Counted from the first letter of the stretch, positions 24,264 through 33,489 are shown. The stretch is DNA of 53,045 nt from an uncultured Muribaculaceae bacterium (GCA_910584905.1 CAJUCQ010000067.1:1-53045), one strand, 5' to 3'. Notes: generated from the letters alone by a model not told the origin. Made by a program: numbers and translations.

Positions 24264-26850
24264 GAAGTATGTCGAGACGCCGCTGATGAAGCAGTACGCC
24301 GAGATGAAGGCAAAGCACCCCGACGCGGTGCTCCTCTTTCGAGTCGGCGACTTCTACGAGACCTTTTCCGACGACGCCATCGTGGCGTCCGAAATCCTCG
24401 GAATCACGCTCACGCGCCGTGCCAACGGTGCCGCCCAATATGTCGAGCTTGCCGGCTTCCCTCACCACGCGCTCGACACCTATCTGCCCAAGCTCGTGCG
24501 TGCGGGCAAGCGTGTGGCCATCTGCGAACAGCTCGAAGATCCCAAGCTGACAAAAAAACTCGTCAAGCGCGATATCATCGAGCTTGTCACTCCCGGCGTG
24601 GCCCTCAGCGACAACGTGCTCTCGCGCGGCGAGAACAACTTTCTTGCCGCGCTCCACGTGGGCAAGACGCTGTGGGGCGTGGCCTTCCTTGATATAAGCA
24701 CCGGCGAATTCCTCTGCGCCGAGGGCAGCCCCGACTATGTCGACAAAATTATCGCCAACATGGCGCCCAAAGAGCTTCTCGTTCGCCACGGCCTCCGCGG
24801 CCGCGTCGAAGGCGAGCTTTCGCAGCGCTACCTTATATTCGACCTCGAGGAGTGGCTCTTTACCCCTGAAGCCGCCAACGAACGCCTGCTCAAACAGTTC
24901 GGCACGGCCTCGCTCAAGGGCTTCGGGGTAGAGCGCCTTACACATGGGATAATAGCTGCAGGGGCCATTCTGCATTATCTCGACCTGACGCGCCATCAGC
25001 ACACATCGCATATCAACTCGCTGACCCGCATCGAGGAGGAGCGCTACGTAAGGCTCGACCGCTTCACCGTGCGCAACCTCGAGCTTATCGAGCCTCTCGA
25101 CCCCGAAGGAAAGAGCCTCCTCGACGTGCTCGACCGCACCGTGAGTCCTATGGGTTCGCGCCTTCTGCGGCGATGGATTCTCTTTCCGCTCAAGGATTCG
25201 AAGGCCATAAACGAGCGCCTCGATGTGGTGGAGTACTTCTTCCGTTCGCCACAGGTCCGCGAGGACATCTGCGAGCATCTCAAGGCCATCGGCGACCTCG
25301 AACGCCTTGTCGCCAAGGTGGCCTGCGAGCGCATCTCGCCTCGGGAAATGCTGCAAATCCGCAACGCCCTTGCGGCCATCGTGCCCGTGGCGCAGATGTG
25401 TCGCGAGGCCGATCTCCCGGCTCTGCGCAGTATCGGCGAGCAGCTCAATCCATGCGCGCTTATCTGCGCACGCATCACCGCCGAACTCCGCGACGACGCT
25501 CAGGGCACCGGCAACCGCACCGACATCATCAACAGCGGCGTAGACCCCGAACTCGACGAACTCAGGGCCATAGCCTACGAAGGGAAGGACTACCTCCTTA
25601 AAATTCAGGCCCGCGAGGCCGAAGCCACGGGCATAACAAGCCTCAAAATAGGTTACAACAACGTCTTCGGCTACTATATCGAAGTCACCAACACGCATAA
25701 GTCCAAGGTGCCTGCCGGATGGGTGCGGAAGCAGACCCTCGTCAACGCCGAGCGATATATCACCGAGGAGCTTAAGGAGTACGAAGAAAAAATTCTCGGT
25801 GCGCAGGAGAAAATCGAAGCCATCCAGACGCGCCTCTATTCGGCTCTTGTGCGTGCGCTGGCGCAGTATATTCCCGTGCTCAAGCTCAACGCGTCGCTTT
25901 TGGCTCGCCTCGACGTGCTCAATGCCTTCACACGGGTGTCGCTCGAAAACAAATATGTGCGCCCCGTCGTCGATGACAGCCTTGTGCTGCGGCTCGAAGA
26001 TGCGCGCCATCCGGTAATCGAGCGCCAGCTGCCCCCGGGCGAACCGTATATTGCCAACACGGTGGAGCTTGAAAACGAGGCCACGCAGATTATGATGATT
26101 ACCGGCCCCAACATGTCGGGTAAATCGGCGTTGTTGCGCCAGACGGCTCTCAACGTCATCATGGCGCAGACAGGCTGTTTTGTTGCCGCAAGCGGCGCGC
26201 ATGTAGGGGTTGTCGACAAGATTTTCACCCGCGTGGGTGCCAGCGACAATATCTCCTTGGGCGAAAGCACATTTATGGTGGAGATGAACGAGGCGGCCTC
26301 GATTCTCAACAATATGAGCCGGCGCTCGCTTATACTCTTTGACGAACTCGGGCGCGGCACATCGACCTACGACGGCATCTCGATTGCTTGGGCTATCGTC
26401 GAACACATCAACACCTTCGGCGAACTCCACCCCAAGACTCTTTTCGCCACTCATTATCATGAGCTCAACGACATGGAAGCCGCTTATCCGCGAATTGCCA
26501 ACTACAATGTGTCCGTAAAGGAAATCGACGGAAAGGTGGTGTTTCTGCGCAAGCTCGCGCGCGGAGGATCGGAGCACAGCTTCGGTATCCACGTGGCCAA
26601 GCTCGCGGGTATGCCGCCGAGCATAGTCCGTCGGGCCGACGACGTGCTCGCGCAGCTCGAAAAGGCCGCCGACAAAGGGGGCAAGGCACGTGTCGAGGGC
26701 GGCATGCAGCTGAGTTTCTTCCAGCTTGACGACCCCGTGCTCTCTCAGATAAGAGACGAAATCATAGGCATCGACATCAACAATCTCACGCCTATGCAGG
26801 CCCTCACGAAGCTCCACGATATCCGTAAGATACTCACCGGAAAGGATTGA
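24256..26850 (+). CDS. mutS: DNA mismatch repair protein MutS
   Basis: An 864-residue MutS1, which recognises base mismatches and recruits MutL. Domains in order: mismatch-binding domain I with the Phe-x-Glu motif in LFRVGDFYETFSDDA (about 28-42), connector, lever and clamp regions (KIGYNNVFGYYIEVTNTHK near 465), and the ABC-type ATPase with Walker A GPNMSGKSALLRQ (617-629), GESTFMVEMNEAASIL and Walker B ILFDELGRGTSTYDG (694 on), then FATHYHEL. Length and motifs are complete. It overlaps the upstream membrane gene by 8 nt and is followed after 217 nt by a strong terminator. Confidence 0.98.
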   Translation: MAKKYVETPLMKQYAEMKAKHPDAVLLFRVGDFYETFSDDAIVASEILGITLTRRANGAAQYVELAGFPHHALDTYLPKLVRAGKRVAICEQLEDPKLTKKLVKRDIIELVTPGVALSDNVLSRGENNFLAALHVGKTLWGVAFLDISTGEFLCAEGSPDYVDKIIANMAPKELLVRHGLRGRVEGELSQRYLIFDLEEWLFTPEAANERLLKQFGTASLKGFGVERLTHGIIAAGAILHYLDLTRHQHTSHINSLTRIEEERYVRLDRFTVRNLELIEPLDPEGKSLLDVLDRTVSPMGSRLLRRWILFPLKDSKAINERLDVVEYFFRSPQVREDICEHLKAIGDLERLVAKVACERISPREMLQIRNALAAIVPVAQMCREADLPALRSIGEQLNPCALICARITAELRDDAQGTGNRTDIINSGVDPELDELRAIAYEGKDYLLKIQAREAEATGITSLKIGYNNVFGYYIEVTNTHKSKVPAGWVRKQTLVNAERYITEELKEYEEKILGAQEKIEAIQTRLYSALVRALAQYIPVLKLNASLLARLDVLNAFTRVSLENKYVRPVVDDSLVLRLEDARHPVIERQLPPGEPYIANTVELENEATQIMMITGPNMSGKSALLRQTALNVIMAQTGCFVAASGAHVGVVDKIFTRVGASDNISLGESTFMVEMNEAASILNNMSRRSLILFDELGRGTSTYDGISIAWAIVEHINTFGELHPKTLFATHYHELNDMEAAYPRIANYNVSVKEIDGKVVFLRKLARGGSEHSFGIHVAKLAGMPPSIVRRADDVLAQLEKAADKGGKARVEGGMQLSFFQLDDPVLSQIRDEIIGIDINNLTPMQALTKLHDIRKILTGKD

Positions 26851-26925
26851 CGGCATGCGTCCGTGCGATTATCGACGAATGCAGGCGTCGAAATTGCGGT
26901 AATATGCGATTGGATAGTACTTTTC

Positions 26926-26970
26926 GCGGCGGACGTGATTAATTACGTCCGTATTTCGGGCTGTTTGTCC
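26926..26970. repeat. Intergenic palindrome related to the repeat at 76-261
   Basis: The 311-nt gap 26851-27161 has no gene. It holds GGACGTGATTAATTACGTCC at 26931-26950, palindromic apart from one G/T pair of positions. Its core GCGGACGYGATTAAT and the following CGTCCGTA...TTCG...GCTG..TTTGT match copies at 79-105 and 199-215. Besides this only the terminator at 27068 was seen in the gap. Confidence 0.5.
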
Positions 26971-27067
26971 ACGAAAACGGGCGGCTACGATTCGATTAAC
27001 TAAATTTGGTACAGTTACAGATTTGCGGAGTGGTCAACAAGATGTAGTTATCTGAATAAACTTGAAT

Positions 27068-27112
27068 AAATCGACTCCGGCACTGTTTGCAGTGCCGGAG
27101 TCGATTTGTTTT
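27068..27112 (+). terminator. Strong terminator between mutS and the convergent GNAT gene
   Basis: An 18-bp perfect stem (27068-27085 with 27090-27107; core TCGACTCCGGCACTG) with loop TTTG, followed by GTTTTGAA. On the minus strand it is followed by a weaker T-rich run, so it may work in both directions. Confidence 0.88.
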
Positions 27113-27161
27113 GAATATGCCGGGCGTAAAAGCCGCGGCGGATTAGAGCCTGAGTGATGTG

Positions 27162-28334
27162 CTATAGGTCAGGGTCGGGTGTCTGAGGCATGCACATGGG
27201 AGGCTCGGGGATGGCCTTTTTCCATGCGCGGCGGCGGCGGTGCTGACGGCGCTCGAAATATTCCCACTGCTTTTGCACGTTTTCGTTGGACTCGAGTTCG
27301 GGGTTTGATTCGGCGTACTTGTATCCGTTGGCGATATATCCCGGGAGAAGGTCGTTGAAGATGAGCGCGTTGACGCCCTTGGCCTGATATTCGGGGAGGA
27401 CGGCTACGAGAAGGAGGTCTACGGTGTCGGTCTTGCCGCGGATGGCTTTAAGGAGGTGGTACCAGCCGGTGGGGAAGAGGCGCCCGCGGCTTTTCTGCAA
27501 GGCGCGGCTCACCGAAGGCATGGAGATGCCGAGGCCGACGAGGTGGTCGTCGCGGTCGACAACGAGCGACACATCCTGAAGTCTGAGGATATTGAGGTAG
27601 ACGTCGATATAGTGTTTGATCTGGCGCGGTGTCAAGGGGGAGAAGCCGTAGAGGTCGGCGTAGGCTTTGTTGACGACTTCAAAGATTTCCTGACCGTATT
27701 CTTCCTTGATTTTTTTTCGGGAGGTGTACTTCTTAGTGCGGAGTTCGAAGCGCTTGGCCACAATTTCGGCGATTCGCGAGTATTTTTCGGGCACGGAGTC
27801 GGGGACGGTCATACGGAACTCGATCCAGTCGACTTCTTTTTCAAATCCCATGCGTCGCATGTGGTCGACGTAGTAGGGGTAGTTGTAGATAGTGGCCATG
27901 GTGCCAATTTCTTCGAAGCCTTCGATGAGCATGCCTTCCTGATCGAGGTCGGTGAATCCCATCGGACCTACGATTTCGTTCATGCCCCGAGTGCGGCCCC
28001 AGTCGATGACGGCGTCGAACAGGCCGTCGACAACTTCGGCGTCGTCGATAAAGTGCATGAATCCGAAGCGGAGCACGTTTTTGCCGGTTTTTTCGTTTAC
28101 GGCGCGGTTTATGATGGCCGTGATTGTGCCGACGGGCTCGCCGTTGCGGAAAGCCATGAACGATTGCGCTTCGCAGAAGTCGAAGGCCGGGTTTTTATCC
28201 GGGGTAAGGGATGCGACGTCGTCGCTTATCAGTGGCGGAACGTAGTAGGCGTTGTCTTTATAGAGGTCGATTCCGAACTTCACGTACTGGCGCAGTTGGT
28301 CGGAATCGGTGCTTACGGGATGGACGTGTACCAT
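27162..28334 (-). CDS. GNAT-fold acyltransferase-like protein (YghO type)
   Basis: A 390-residue cytoplasmic protein of the large GNAT-like family often annotated only as N-acetyltransferase. Conserved stretches include YYVPPLISDDVASLTPDKNP, GTITAIINRAVNEK, GPMGFTDLDQEGMLIEGFEE (about 125-145) and, in the C-terminal half, LLLVAVLPEYQAKGVNALIF, which has the acyl-CoA pyrophosphate-loop look (Q-x-K-G). The last 40 residues are basic and proline-rich. It starts 1 nt after the stop of the pseudokinase gene, so it is the third gene of an amylase-pseudokinase-GNAT transcript. The acyl donor and acceptor are unknown. Confidence 0.78.
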   Translation of the reverse strand: MVHVHPVSTDSDQLRQYVKFGIDLYKDNAYYVPPLISDDVASLTPDKNPAFDFCEAQSFMAFRNGEPVGTITAIINRAVNEKTGKNVLRFGFMHFIDDAEVVDGLFDAVIDWGRTRGMNEIVGPMGFTDLDQEGMLIEGFEEIGTMATIYNYPYYVDHMRRMGFEKEVDWIEFRMTVPDSVPEKYSRIAEIVAKRFELRTKKYTSRKKIKEEYGQEIFEVVNKAYADLYGFSPLTPRQIKHYIDVYLNILRLQDVSLVVDRDDHLVGLGISMPSVSRALQKSRGRLFPTGWYHLLKAIRGKTDTVDLLLVAVLPEYQAKGVNALIFNDLLPGYIANGYKYAESNPELESNENVQKQWEYFERRQHRRRRAWKKAIPEPPMCMPQTPDPDL

Positions 28335-28335
28335 T

Positions 28336-29136
28336 CTAAATTTTCGGTTGGATATTGGCTGTCGCCGCCGCTATTTCCATCGGGGGCTGGGGGCGGTAGG
28401 GCGATGAGAGCCACGCCAGAAGCAAAACGAGGATGCTCAGGAATACAATGATGAAAATGAGCAGACGGCGGTTGCCTCGGTTTTCGATGGCTGCGCGGAG
28501 CTCCTGAATGTCGCGATAGCGGCGCCGGGGGTCCGGGTCGGTGCACTTGCGGGCCACATTGCGGAGGTTCTGGTTGCCGGAGCCTGATGCGGCAAGGACG
28601 AGTTCGAGAATTTGCCCGAAGTAAAAGATGTCGTCGGCCACTTCGCGCGTTTTGAGCGATGGTTTCTGCTCGAAGCCCACGTCGATGAGCTTGAGGTTGC
28701 CGATGTGCTCGGTGAAGATTATATTCTCGGGGCGCAGCGGCGGGTGGACGATGTGGTTTGTCTGGATATACTCAAGGGCGTTGATGAGCTGGCTGCATAC
28801 CTGCCGGAGATGGTGGTCGGTGACTTTGCCCTCGTTGAGGAGCTTGCGCAGGGTGTCGCCGTAGACGTCGTCAGTGACGATACACCGTCCGATGCCGGGG
28901 ATGTCTTCGAAGTCGTTGATCATGACGATGTTCGGGTGCGCGAGGTTGTAGCGCACGTCGAATTCACGTTCAATCATCTCGCGGTATTTTTGGTCGTCGG
29001 CAAACTGCGGTTTGAGCGTCTTGATCATGACCCACTTGCCGAATTTTTTGGCCGTGTAGATGTCGTAGAACTCCTCGTCCCAGTCGGTGAGGTGTTCAAT
29101 CTCGGTCCAGCGGGGGCTTTCGTCGGGCTTGCTCAT
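28336..29136 (-). CDS. Membrane-anchored protein-kinase-like protein, probable pseudokinase
   Basis: A 266-residue protein with a serine/threonine-kinase fold (about 15-218) and one C-terminal transmembrane helix (about 224-244). The beta-3 lysine is kept (VMIK, Lys39), with a possible alpha-C glutamate (EREF). The glycine-rich loop is absent. The catalytic loop normally written H-R-D-x-K-P-E-N reads HPPLRPEN (131-138), so the proton-accepting aspartate is proline. The DFG motif reads DVG (152-154). ATP binding is possible but phosphotransfer is doubtful. The start overlaps the GH13 amylase stop by 4 nt and the stop is followed after 1 nt by the GNAT gene. A scaffold or sensing role is inferred. 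Confidence 0.82.
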   Translation of the reverse strand: MSKPDESPRWTEIEHLTDWDEEFYDIYTAKKFGKWVMIKTLKPQFADDQKYREMIEREFDVRYNLAHPNIVMINDFEDIPGIGRCIVTDDVYGDTLRKLLNEGKVTDHHLRQVCSQLINALEYIQTNHIVHPPLRPENIIFTEHIGNLKLIDVGFEQKPSLKTREVADDIFYFGQILELVLAASGSGNQNLRNVARKCTDPDPRRRYRDIQELRAAIENRGNRRLLIFIIVFLSILVLLLAWLSSPYRPQPPMEIAAATANIQPKI

Positions 29137-30536
29137 CGGCGGTTGATTGTAAGGAGGACTGCCTCCCCGGGTTCGAGCGAGGCGGGAAGCGACGCGGGGG
29201 CGCCGGTGAAGGCGTTTACGGCTCCGGTGGTGTCGGGGGTGACGCCTTTGAAGGTGAGAAGCTCGGGCTTGGTGCCGAGGTTTACGGCCACTACCGTCTC
29301 ATGGGTGCCGCGGCGACGGCTGAAGACGAGGAGGTCCTGCGAGTCGGTGGCGAAGAACTCGGGAGTGCCGCCGAGGCGACCTGCGGCGAGCTCGGGGCGC
29401 GAGTGCTTAAGCTCGTTGAGCGTGGTGTAGAACTCGGTCATCGCGGGCTTGCTGCCCCATTCGGGCGCTTGGTCTTTTTCAAAGAATTCGAGCGCGCGGT
29501 TGAGGCCCACTTCCTGCCCGGTGTAAATCACGGGCATGCCGGGAAGGGTGTAAGTGAGGATTGCGAATGCGCGGGCGAGTGAGCCGAGGCGCTGGAACTC
29601 GGTGCCTTCCCACGAGTTGAGGTCGTGGTTGGAGGTCATGTTCATCATGTAGGAGTCGGCGGGATACTGCGCGGCCTGACTTTCGAGGAGCTTGATGATG
29701 TCCGTGGCGTGGGCTTCGTCGAATTTGCGGGGTGCGGTCTCGCCCGGGGCGATGAACGAATATTGGCCGGATGTGGCGGCGATTGCGCTGAAGAGGTCTT
29801 TCATCGGCCAGTTGTAGTCCATGTCGAAGCAGTGCTCCATAAGCTCGGGCTCGGTAGCTTCGGCGAGCATGAACACGGGGCGTCCGGCGGCGGCTTTGTC
29901 AAGTTCGGGGCGAGCCTCGTTCCAAAAATCGACGGGCACTTGTCCGGCGACGTCGCAGCGGAAGCCGTCGATGTTTGCGTCCGTGAGCCAGAAGCTCATG
30001 GCGTCAATCATGGCTGCGCGGGTGTCGGGGCGCGAGTAGTCGAGCTTGTAGGTGTCGGTCCAGTCGAAGGGGCCAAACATCTCGCCCTTTTCATTGCGGG
30101 CGTAGTATTCCGGGTGGGCGTTGACCCATATGTTGTCGCAGCCGGTGTGGTTGGGAACCCAGTCGATAATCACTTTCATGCCGAGGGCGTGGGCGCGGTC
30201 TACGACGCGCTTGAAGTCGTCGAGGGTGCCGAACTCGGGGTTGACGGCCTTGTAGTCGGCGACGGCGTAGTATGAGCCGAGTGTGCCCTTGCGGTTCACT
30301 TCCGAGATGGGGTGTATGGGCATGAACCACAGGATGTCTACGCCGAGGTCGCGCAGGCGGGGGAGCTCGCGGGCAAACGCGTTGAACGAGCCTTCGGGGG
30401 TGTACTGGCGCACGTTTACCTCATAGATGACGGCGTTGCGGCTCCAGTCGGGGTGGTCGACGGTGGTCGGGGCCGGCGTGGCGGCCGAAGCGCCCATGCC
30501 GGCGAGAGCCAAGAGGGCGGCGAAGATTTTCTTCAT
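29133..30536 (-). CDS. Exported GH13 alpha-amylase
   Basis: A 467-residue glycoside hydrolase of family GH13 with a cleavable signal peptide (about 1-19, GASAA). Catalytic residues are visible: nucleophile Asp195 in GFRCDVA, acid/base Glu226 in LAEATEP and the third carboxylate Asp305 in SNHDLNSW; IIDWVPNHTG (about 123-132) is conserved region I. A short beta-sandwich domain closes the protein (about 400-467). There is no lipobox or sorting tail, so periplasmic location is likely. It should act on maltooligosaccharides or starch fragments. It is the first gene of a three-gene operon with the pseudokinase and the GNAT protein, and an Lrp-type regulator lies 45 nt upstream. Confidence 0.93.
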   Translation of the reverse strand: MKKIFAALLALAGMGASAATPAPTTVDHPDWSRNAVIYEVNVRQYTPEGSFNAFARELPRLRDLGVDILWFMPIHPISEVNRKGTLGSYYAVADYKAVNPEFGTLDDFKRVVDRAHALGMKVIIDWVPNHTGCDNIWVNAHPEYYARNEKGEMFGPFDWTDTYKLDYSRPDTRAAMIDAMSFWLTDANIDGFRCDVAGQVPVDFWNEARPELDKAAAGRPVFMLAEATEPELMEHCFDMDYNWPMKDLFSAIAATSGQYSFIAPGETAPRKFDEAHATDIIKLLESQAAQYPADSYMMNMTSNHDLNSWEGTEFQRLGSLARAFAILTYTLPGMPVIYTGQEVGLNRALEFFEKDQAPEWGSKPAMTEFYTTLNELKHSRPELAAGRLGGTPEFFATDSQDLLVFSRRRGTHETVVAVNLGTKPELLTFKGVTPDTTGAVNAFTGAPASLPASLEPGEAVLLTINRR

Positions 30537-30581
30537 GGCAGTGAGTTGATTGCGTAGAGGGTTGTGGGTATTGGCCTGAAA

Positions 30582-31043
30582 TCAGTCGATGCGGACGGGT
30601 ATTTCGCGGTCGATGGAGTTGTCGAGGGAGATAAGAGTCTCGGTGCCGACAACGCCGGGAATCATCTGGATTTTATTGTTCAGGAGGTCCATGAGCTGCT
30701 CGTTGTCGCGGACATAGAGCTTGATAAGCATGGTGTAGGGTCCGGTGGTGAAGTGGCATTCCACGACTTCGGGGATTTTTTCAAGCTCGGGGACAACGTT
30801 GCGGTAGAGGGCGCCGCGCTCGAGGTTTACGCCGATGTAAGTGCAGGTGGCGTAGCCGAGGGTTTTGGGGTTGACCTTGTAGCCCGAGCCGGTGATTACC
30901 TTCATGTCGATAAGGCGCTGGAGGCGCTGGTGGATTGCTGCGCGCGACACGCCGCATTCAAGAGCCACGTCCTTGGAGGGGATTCGGGCGTTGTGCATCA
31001 CGATTTTCAAGATATGAAGGTCGAGTCTGTCTATTTTTTCCAT
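30582..31043 (-). CDS. Lrp/AsnC family transcriptional regulator
   Basis: A 153-residue regulator. Residues 1-60 form the AsnC-type winged helix-turn-helix (LDLHILKIVMHNARIPSKDV, then CGVSRAAIHQRLQRL), and 65-150 the RAM ligand-binding/oligomerisation domain (YIGVNLERG, CHFTTGPYTMLIKLYV). Such proteins respond to amino acids or other small molecules as octamers. It lies between two amylase genes: the GH13 operon begins 45 nt downstream on the same strand, and the secreted GH13 gene starts divergently 194 nt away. Control of one or both is plausible but not shown by the sequence. Confidence 0.92.
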   Translation of the reverse strand: MEKIDRLDLHILKIVMHNARIPSKDVALECGVSRAAIHQRLQRLIDMKVITGSGYKVNPKTLGYATCTYIGVNLERGALYRNVVPELEKIPEVVECHFTTGPYTMLIKLYVRDNEQLMDLLNNKIQMIPGVVGTETLISLDNSIDREIPVRID

Positions 31044-31075
31044 AAGTAAACGGTAGTTTTAAATATTTTGTGTGG

Positions 31076-31107
31076 CAAAATTACACATTTTCGCGCTAAA
31101 TCGCAAA
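31076..31107 (-). promoter_or_regulatory. Promoter of the Lrp-type gene
   Basis: Minus strand TTTG at 31107-31104, 20-bp spacer, TAATTTTG at 31083-31076; 32 nt before the ATG at 31043. Confidence 0.72.
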
Positions 31108-31151
31108 TTTTGATGCGAATATGTGTTAAAAACACAAGATATTGACAAGTG

Positions 31152-31181
31152 TTTGTGTTTGGAAATTTTTTTGTACCTTTG
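31152..31181 (+). promoter_or_regulatory. Promoter of the secreted GH13 amylase gene
   Basis: TTTG at 31152-31155, 18-bp spacer, TACCTTTG at 31174-31181. The leader is about 50 nt. It is divergent from the Lrp-gene promoter, with 44 bp between the two -33 elements. Confidence 0.72.
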
Positions 31182-31237
31182 TAATCGCTATCTATTTCAT
31201 ATAAAATCAATAAACTTACCAATACTTGTCTATTATC

Positions 31238-33364
31238 ATGCTTAAACGAATGATGCGTCTTGCGGCGCTCGCCGCCGGGCTTGGTTTCTTCGGCGTTTCT
31301 GCCGCTCAGACAGAGTCTTACGGCCTCCCTGAAAACATTCAGGACGGCAACATACTCCATCTTTTCTGCTGGAGCTCCCCGCAGATCCGCACCGCGATTC
31401 CCTCGATTGCCGAGGCCGGATTCACGGCTATCCAGATTTCACCCGTGCAGGGCAACGCCCATTCGGGCGCGGAATGGTTCTATGCCTATATGCCCTACGA
31501 TTTCGCAATCAAAGGCACCGGCGCCGTCAACAACGCCGACGCGCTCAAAAAGGTCTGCGAGCAGGCCCACAAGTATGGCGTAAAAGTGATAGTCGACGTC
31601 GTGGCCAATCACATCAACGGCGCGGCAGTGAACCGCGACGCGTGGTGGAACACCAACGACCGCCTGCGCCCCACCACATCGAAGGTAAACTATGCCAGCC
31701 GCACGTCCATCACCCAGCACCGCATGGGCGACTATCCCGATGTCAACTCCGAAAGCGCCGAGGTTCAGGAGCGGGCCAAGGATTTCGTGCAGGCCCTCAA
31801 GGACTGCGGTGTCGACGGCATCCGCTGGGATGCGGCCAAGCATATCGCTCTCCCCTCGGAAAACTGCGACTTCTGGAAGGCCGTGACCTCCGTGCCGGGG
31901 CTGTATCATTACGGTGAGATTCTCGACACGCCCGGCGGCTCCAACGCCAACGGGCTGATGAAGGAGTACACGGACTATATGAGTGTCACTGACAACACCT
32001 ATTCGCGCATCGTCCTCAATGCCGTCAAGAACGGCACCGTGCCCACGACCCACGCAAGCTGGGCCTCATCCACAATCGCTGACAGCAAGGTGGTCTACTG
32101 GGGCGAAAGCCACGACACATACGCCAACGACGGCGGCGAGACTAAAAACGTGACGCAGGAACGTATCGACCGCGCTTGGGCCATCGTCGCCTGCCGCGCC
32201 GGCGCCTCAAGTCTCTATCTCTCGCGTCCCTCGCAGACGGGCTATCGCGAAATCAAGATGGGCGTTCAGGGCTCCACTCATTTCACCGCTCCCGAAATCG
32301 CTGCCGTGAACCACTTCCGCAACGCTATGGTCGGAAAGCCCGACTACTACACGGCCTCCGGCGGCGTGGCCTGCATCACGCGCAAGGACGGCGGCGCGGT
32401 AATCGTCGTCGGCAACGGAGGCTCGAAGGCTGTCAGCGTCGAAAACGGAGGCGGATATTGCCCTCCCGGCATATATGTCGATAAAATCTCGGGAAACACA
32501 TTCACCGTGACGGCCTCGAAAATCAGCGGCACCACCGGCCCGACGGGCATCGCCGTGCTCTACGACGGCGTGGCCGACACTCAGCCGCGCGTCACCTTCA
32601 GCCCCGAAGGCGGAAGCTTCAAGGGCGAGACCCTCGACGTGAAGGCCGAACTCGTAAACGCCGTTTCCGGCACGGTAGCCGTGTCGGCCGCCGGTATTGC
32701 CGGATATGAGGAGACCCTCGCTCCGGGCGTGAACACCCTGACCATCGGCGCCGGAGTGGCCTTCGGCGAGACAATCACTCTGCGCTGGAGCGCCGATGCC
32801 GCCGGCGGCGCCGCCGCCTCGGGCGAAGTCACCTACACCAAGGTCGACCCCTCGCTGCGTCCGGCCGACATGCCCTCCGAGTTCTATATCCTCGGACAGG
32901 TAAACGGCAACTCGTGGGACCCTTCAATCGGCGTGAAGATGGATGAGGACGGCTCGTCGTTTGTCGCCGACGTGACAATTCAGGGCGCATTCAGCTTCGC
33001 CTCCGCTCTCGGCGCCAAGGGCAACTGGTCGGCGTTCAACGCCTCCGGCGTGCGCTACGGCGCAACCAGCGCCGACGTGCCTCTCGCTATCGGTGGCAGC
33101 GCCGCTATCCAGAAGGTGACAGACCCCAAGGCCTACACTTTCGCCGCCGCATCGGCCGGAACGTCGTATACGATTGCCGTTGACTGGGACACGATGACCG
33201 TCAGCGTTCGCGAGGCCGCGGGTGTAGACGGCGTGACGGTTGAAGACGCCGCCGCTCAGCCCGAATATTACACCCTTCAGGGCATCCGCGTAGACGAGCC
33301 CTCGACCCCGGGTCTCTATATCGTCCGTCGCGGCCGCAGCGTGAGCAAGGTCTATATCCGCTGA
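31238..33364 (+). CDS. Secreted multidomain GH13 alpha-amylase with Y-x-L-Q-G tail
   Basis: A 708-residue exported amylase. After the signal peptide (about 1-23, VSAAQ) comes a GH13 catalytic domain (to about 430) with VIVDVVANHI, nucleophile Asp198 in GIRWDAA, acid/base Glu227 in YHYGEILD and Asp293 in ESHDTY. A beta-sandwich (about 445-550) and a SusE/SusF-like starch-binding module (about 553-650, FYILGQVNGNSWDPSIGV) follow. The end is PEYYTLQGIRVDEP, then GLYIVRRGRSVSKVYIR, the tail shared with two other exported proteins here. ATG 31238 is preferred over the in-frame TTG at 31226 because the signal peptide follows directly. Surface or released starch degradation is likely. It ends in its own terminator. 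Confidence 0.93.
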   Translation: MLKRMMRLAALAAGLGFFGVSAAQTESYGLPENIQDGNILHLFCWSSPQIRTAIPSIAEAGFTAIQISPVQGNAHSGAEWFYAYMPYDFAIKGTGAVNNADALKKVCEQAHKYGVKVIVDVVANHINGAAVNRDAWWNTNDRLRPTTSKVNYASRTSITQHRMGDYPDVNSESAEVQERAKDFVQALKDCGVDGIRWDAAKHIALPSENCDFWKAVTSVPGLYHYGEILDTPGGSNANGLMKEYTDYMSVTDNTYSRIVLNAVKNGTVPTTHASWASSTIADSKVVYWGESHDTYANDGGETKNVTQERIDRAWAIVACRAGASSLYLSRPSQTGYREIKMGVQGSTHFTAPEIAAVNHFRNAMVGKPDYYTASGGVACITRKDGGAVIVVGNGGSKAVSVENGGGYCPPGIYVDKISGNTFTVTASKISGTTGPTGIAVLYDGVADTQPRVTFSPEGGSFKGETLDVKAELVNAVSGTVAVSAAGIAGYEETLAPGVNTLTIGAGVAFGETITLRWSADAAGGAAASGEVTYTKVDPSLRPADMPSEFYILGQVNGNSWDPSIGVKMDEDGSSFVADVTIQGAFSFASALGAKGNWSAFNASGVRYGATSADVPLAIGGSAAIQKVTDPKAYTFAAASAGTSYTIAVDWDTMTVSVREAAGVDGVTVEDAAAQPEYYTLQGIRVDEPSTPGLYIVRRGRSVSKVYIR

Positions 33365-33387
33365 CCTGCGACACATTCCGGCATATC

Positions 33388-33446
33388 GCGGCCCCGCGTT
33401 CGCCCCGTGGCACTCAGCCCGCGGCGTATGCGGGGCCGCTTCTTCC
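33388..33446 (+). terminator. Terminator after the secreted amylase gene
   Basis: GCGGCCCCGC (33388-33397) pairs with GCGGGGCCGC (33430-33439), followed by TTCTTCC. The loop is long (32 nt) and the T-run imperfect. Confidence 0.6.
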
Positions 33447-33489
33447 AACAGGCCTTTAACTGTCCGAACCTTATTTACCGACAATTGCC

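Noticed and set aside
24181..26856. Very long open frame on the minus strand opposite mutS (and similar ones opposite the ABC-F gene, the TonB receptor and the 44-45 kb membrane gene)
   Set aside because: They mirror the third-position GC bias of the real gene, carry no recognisable domain, and lie wholly over genes with clear family motifs.
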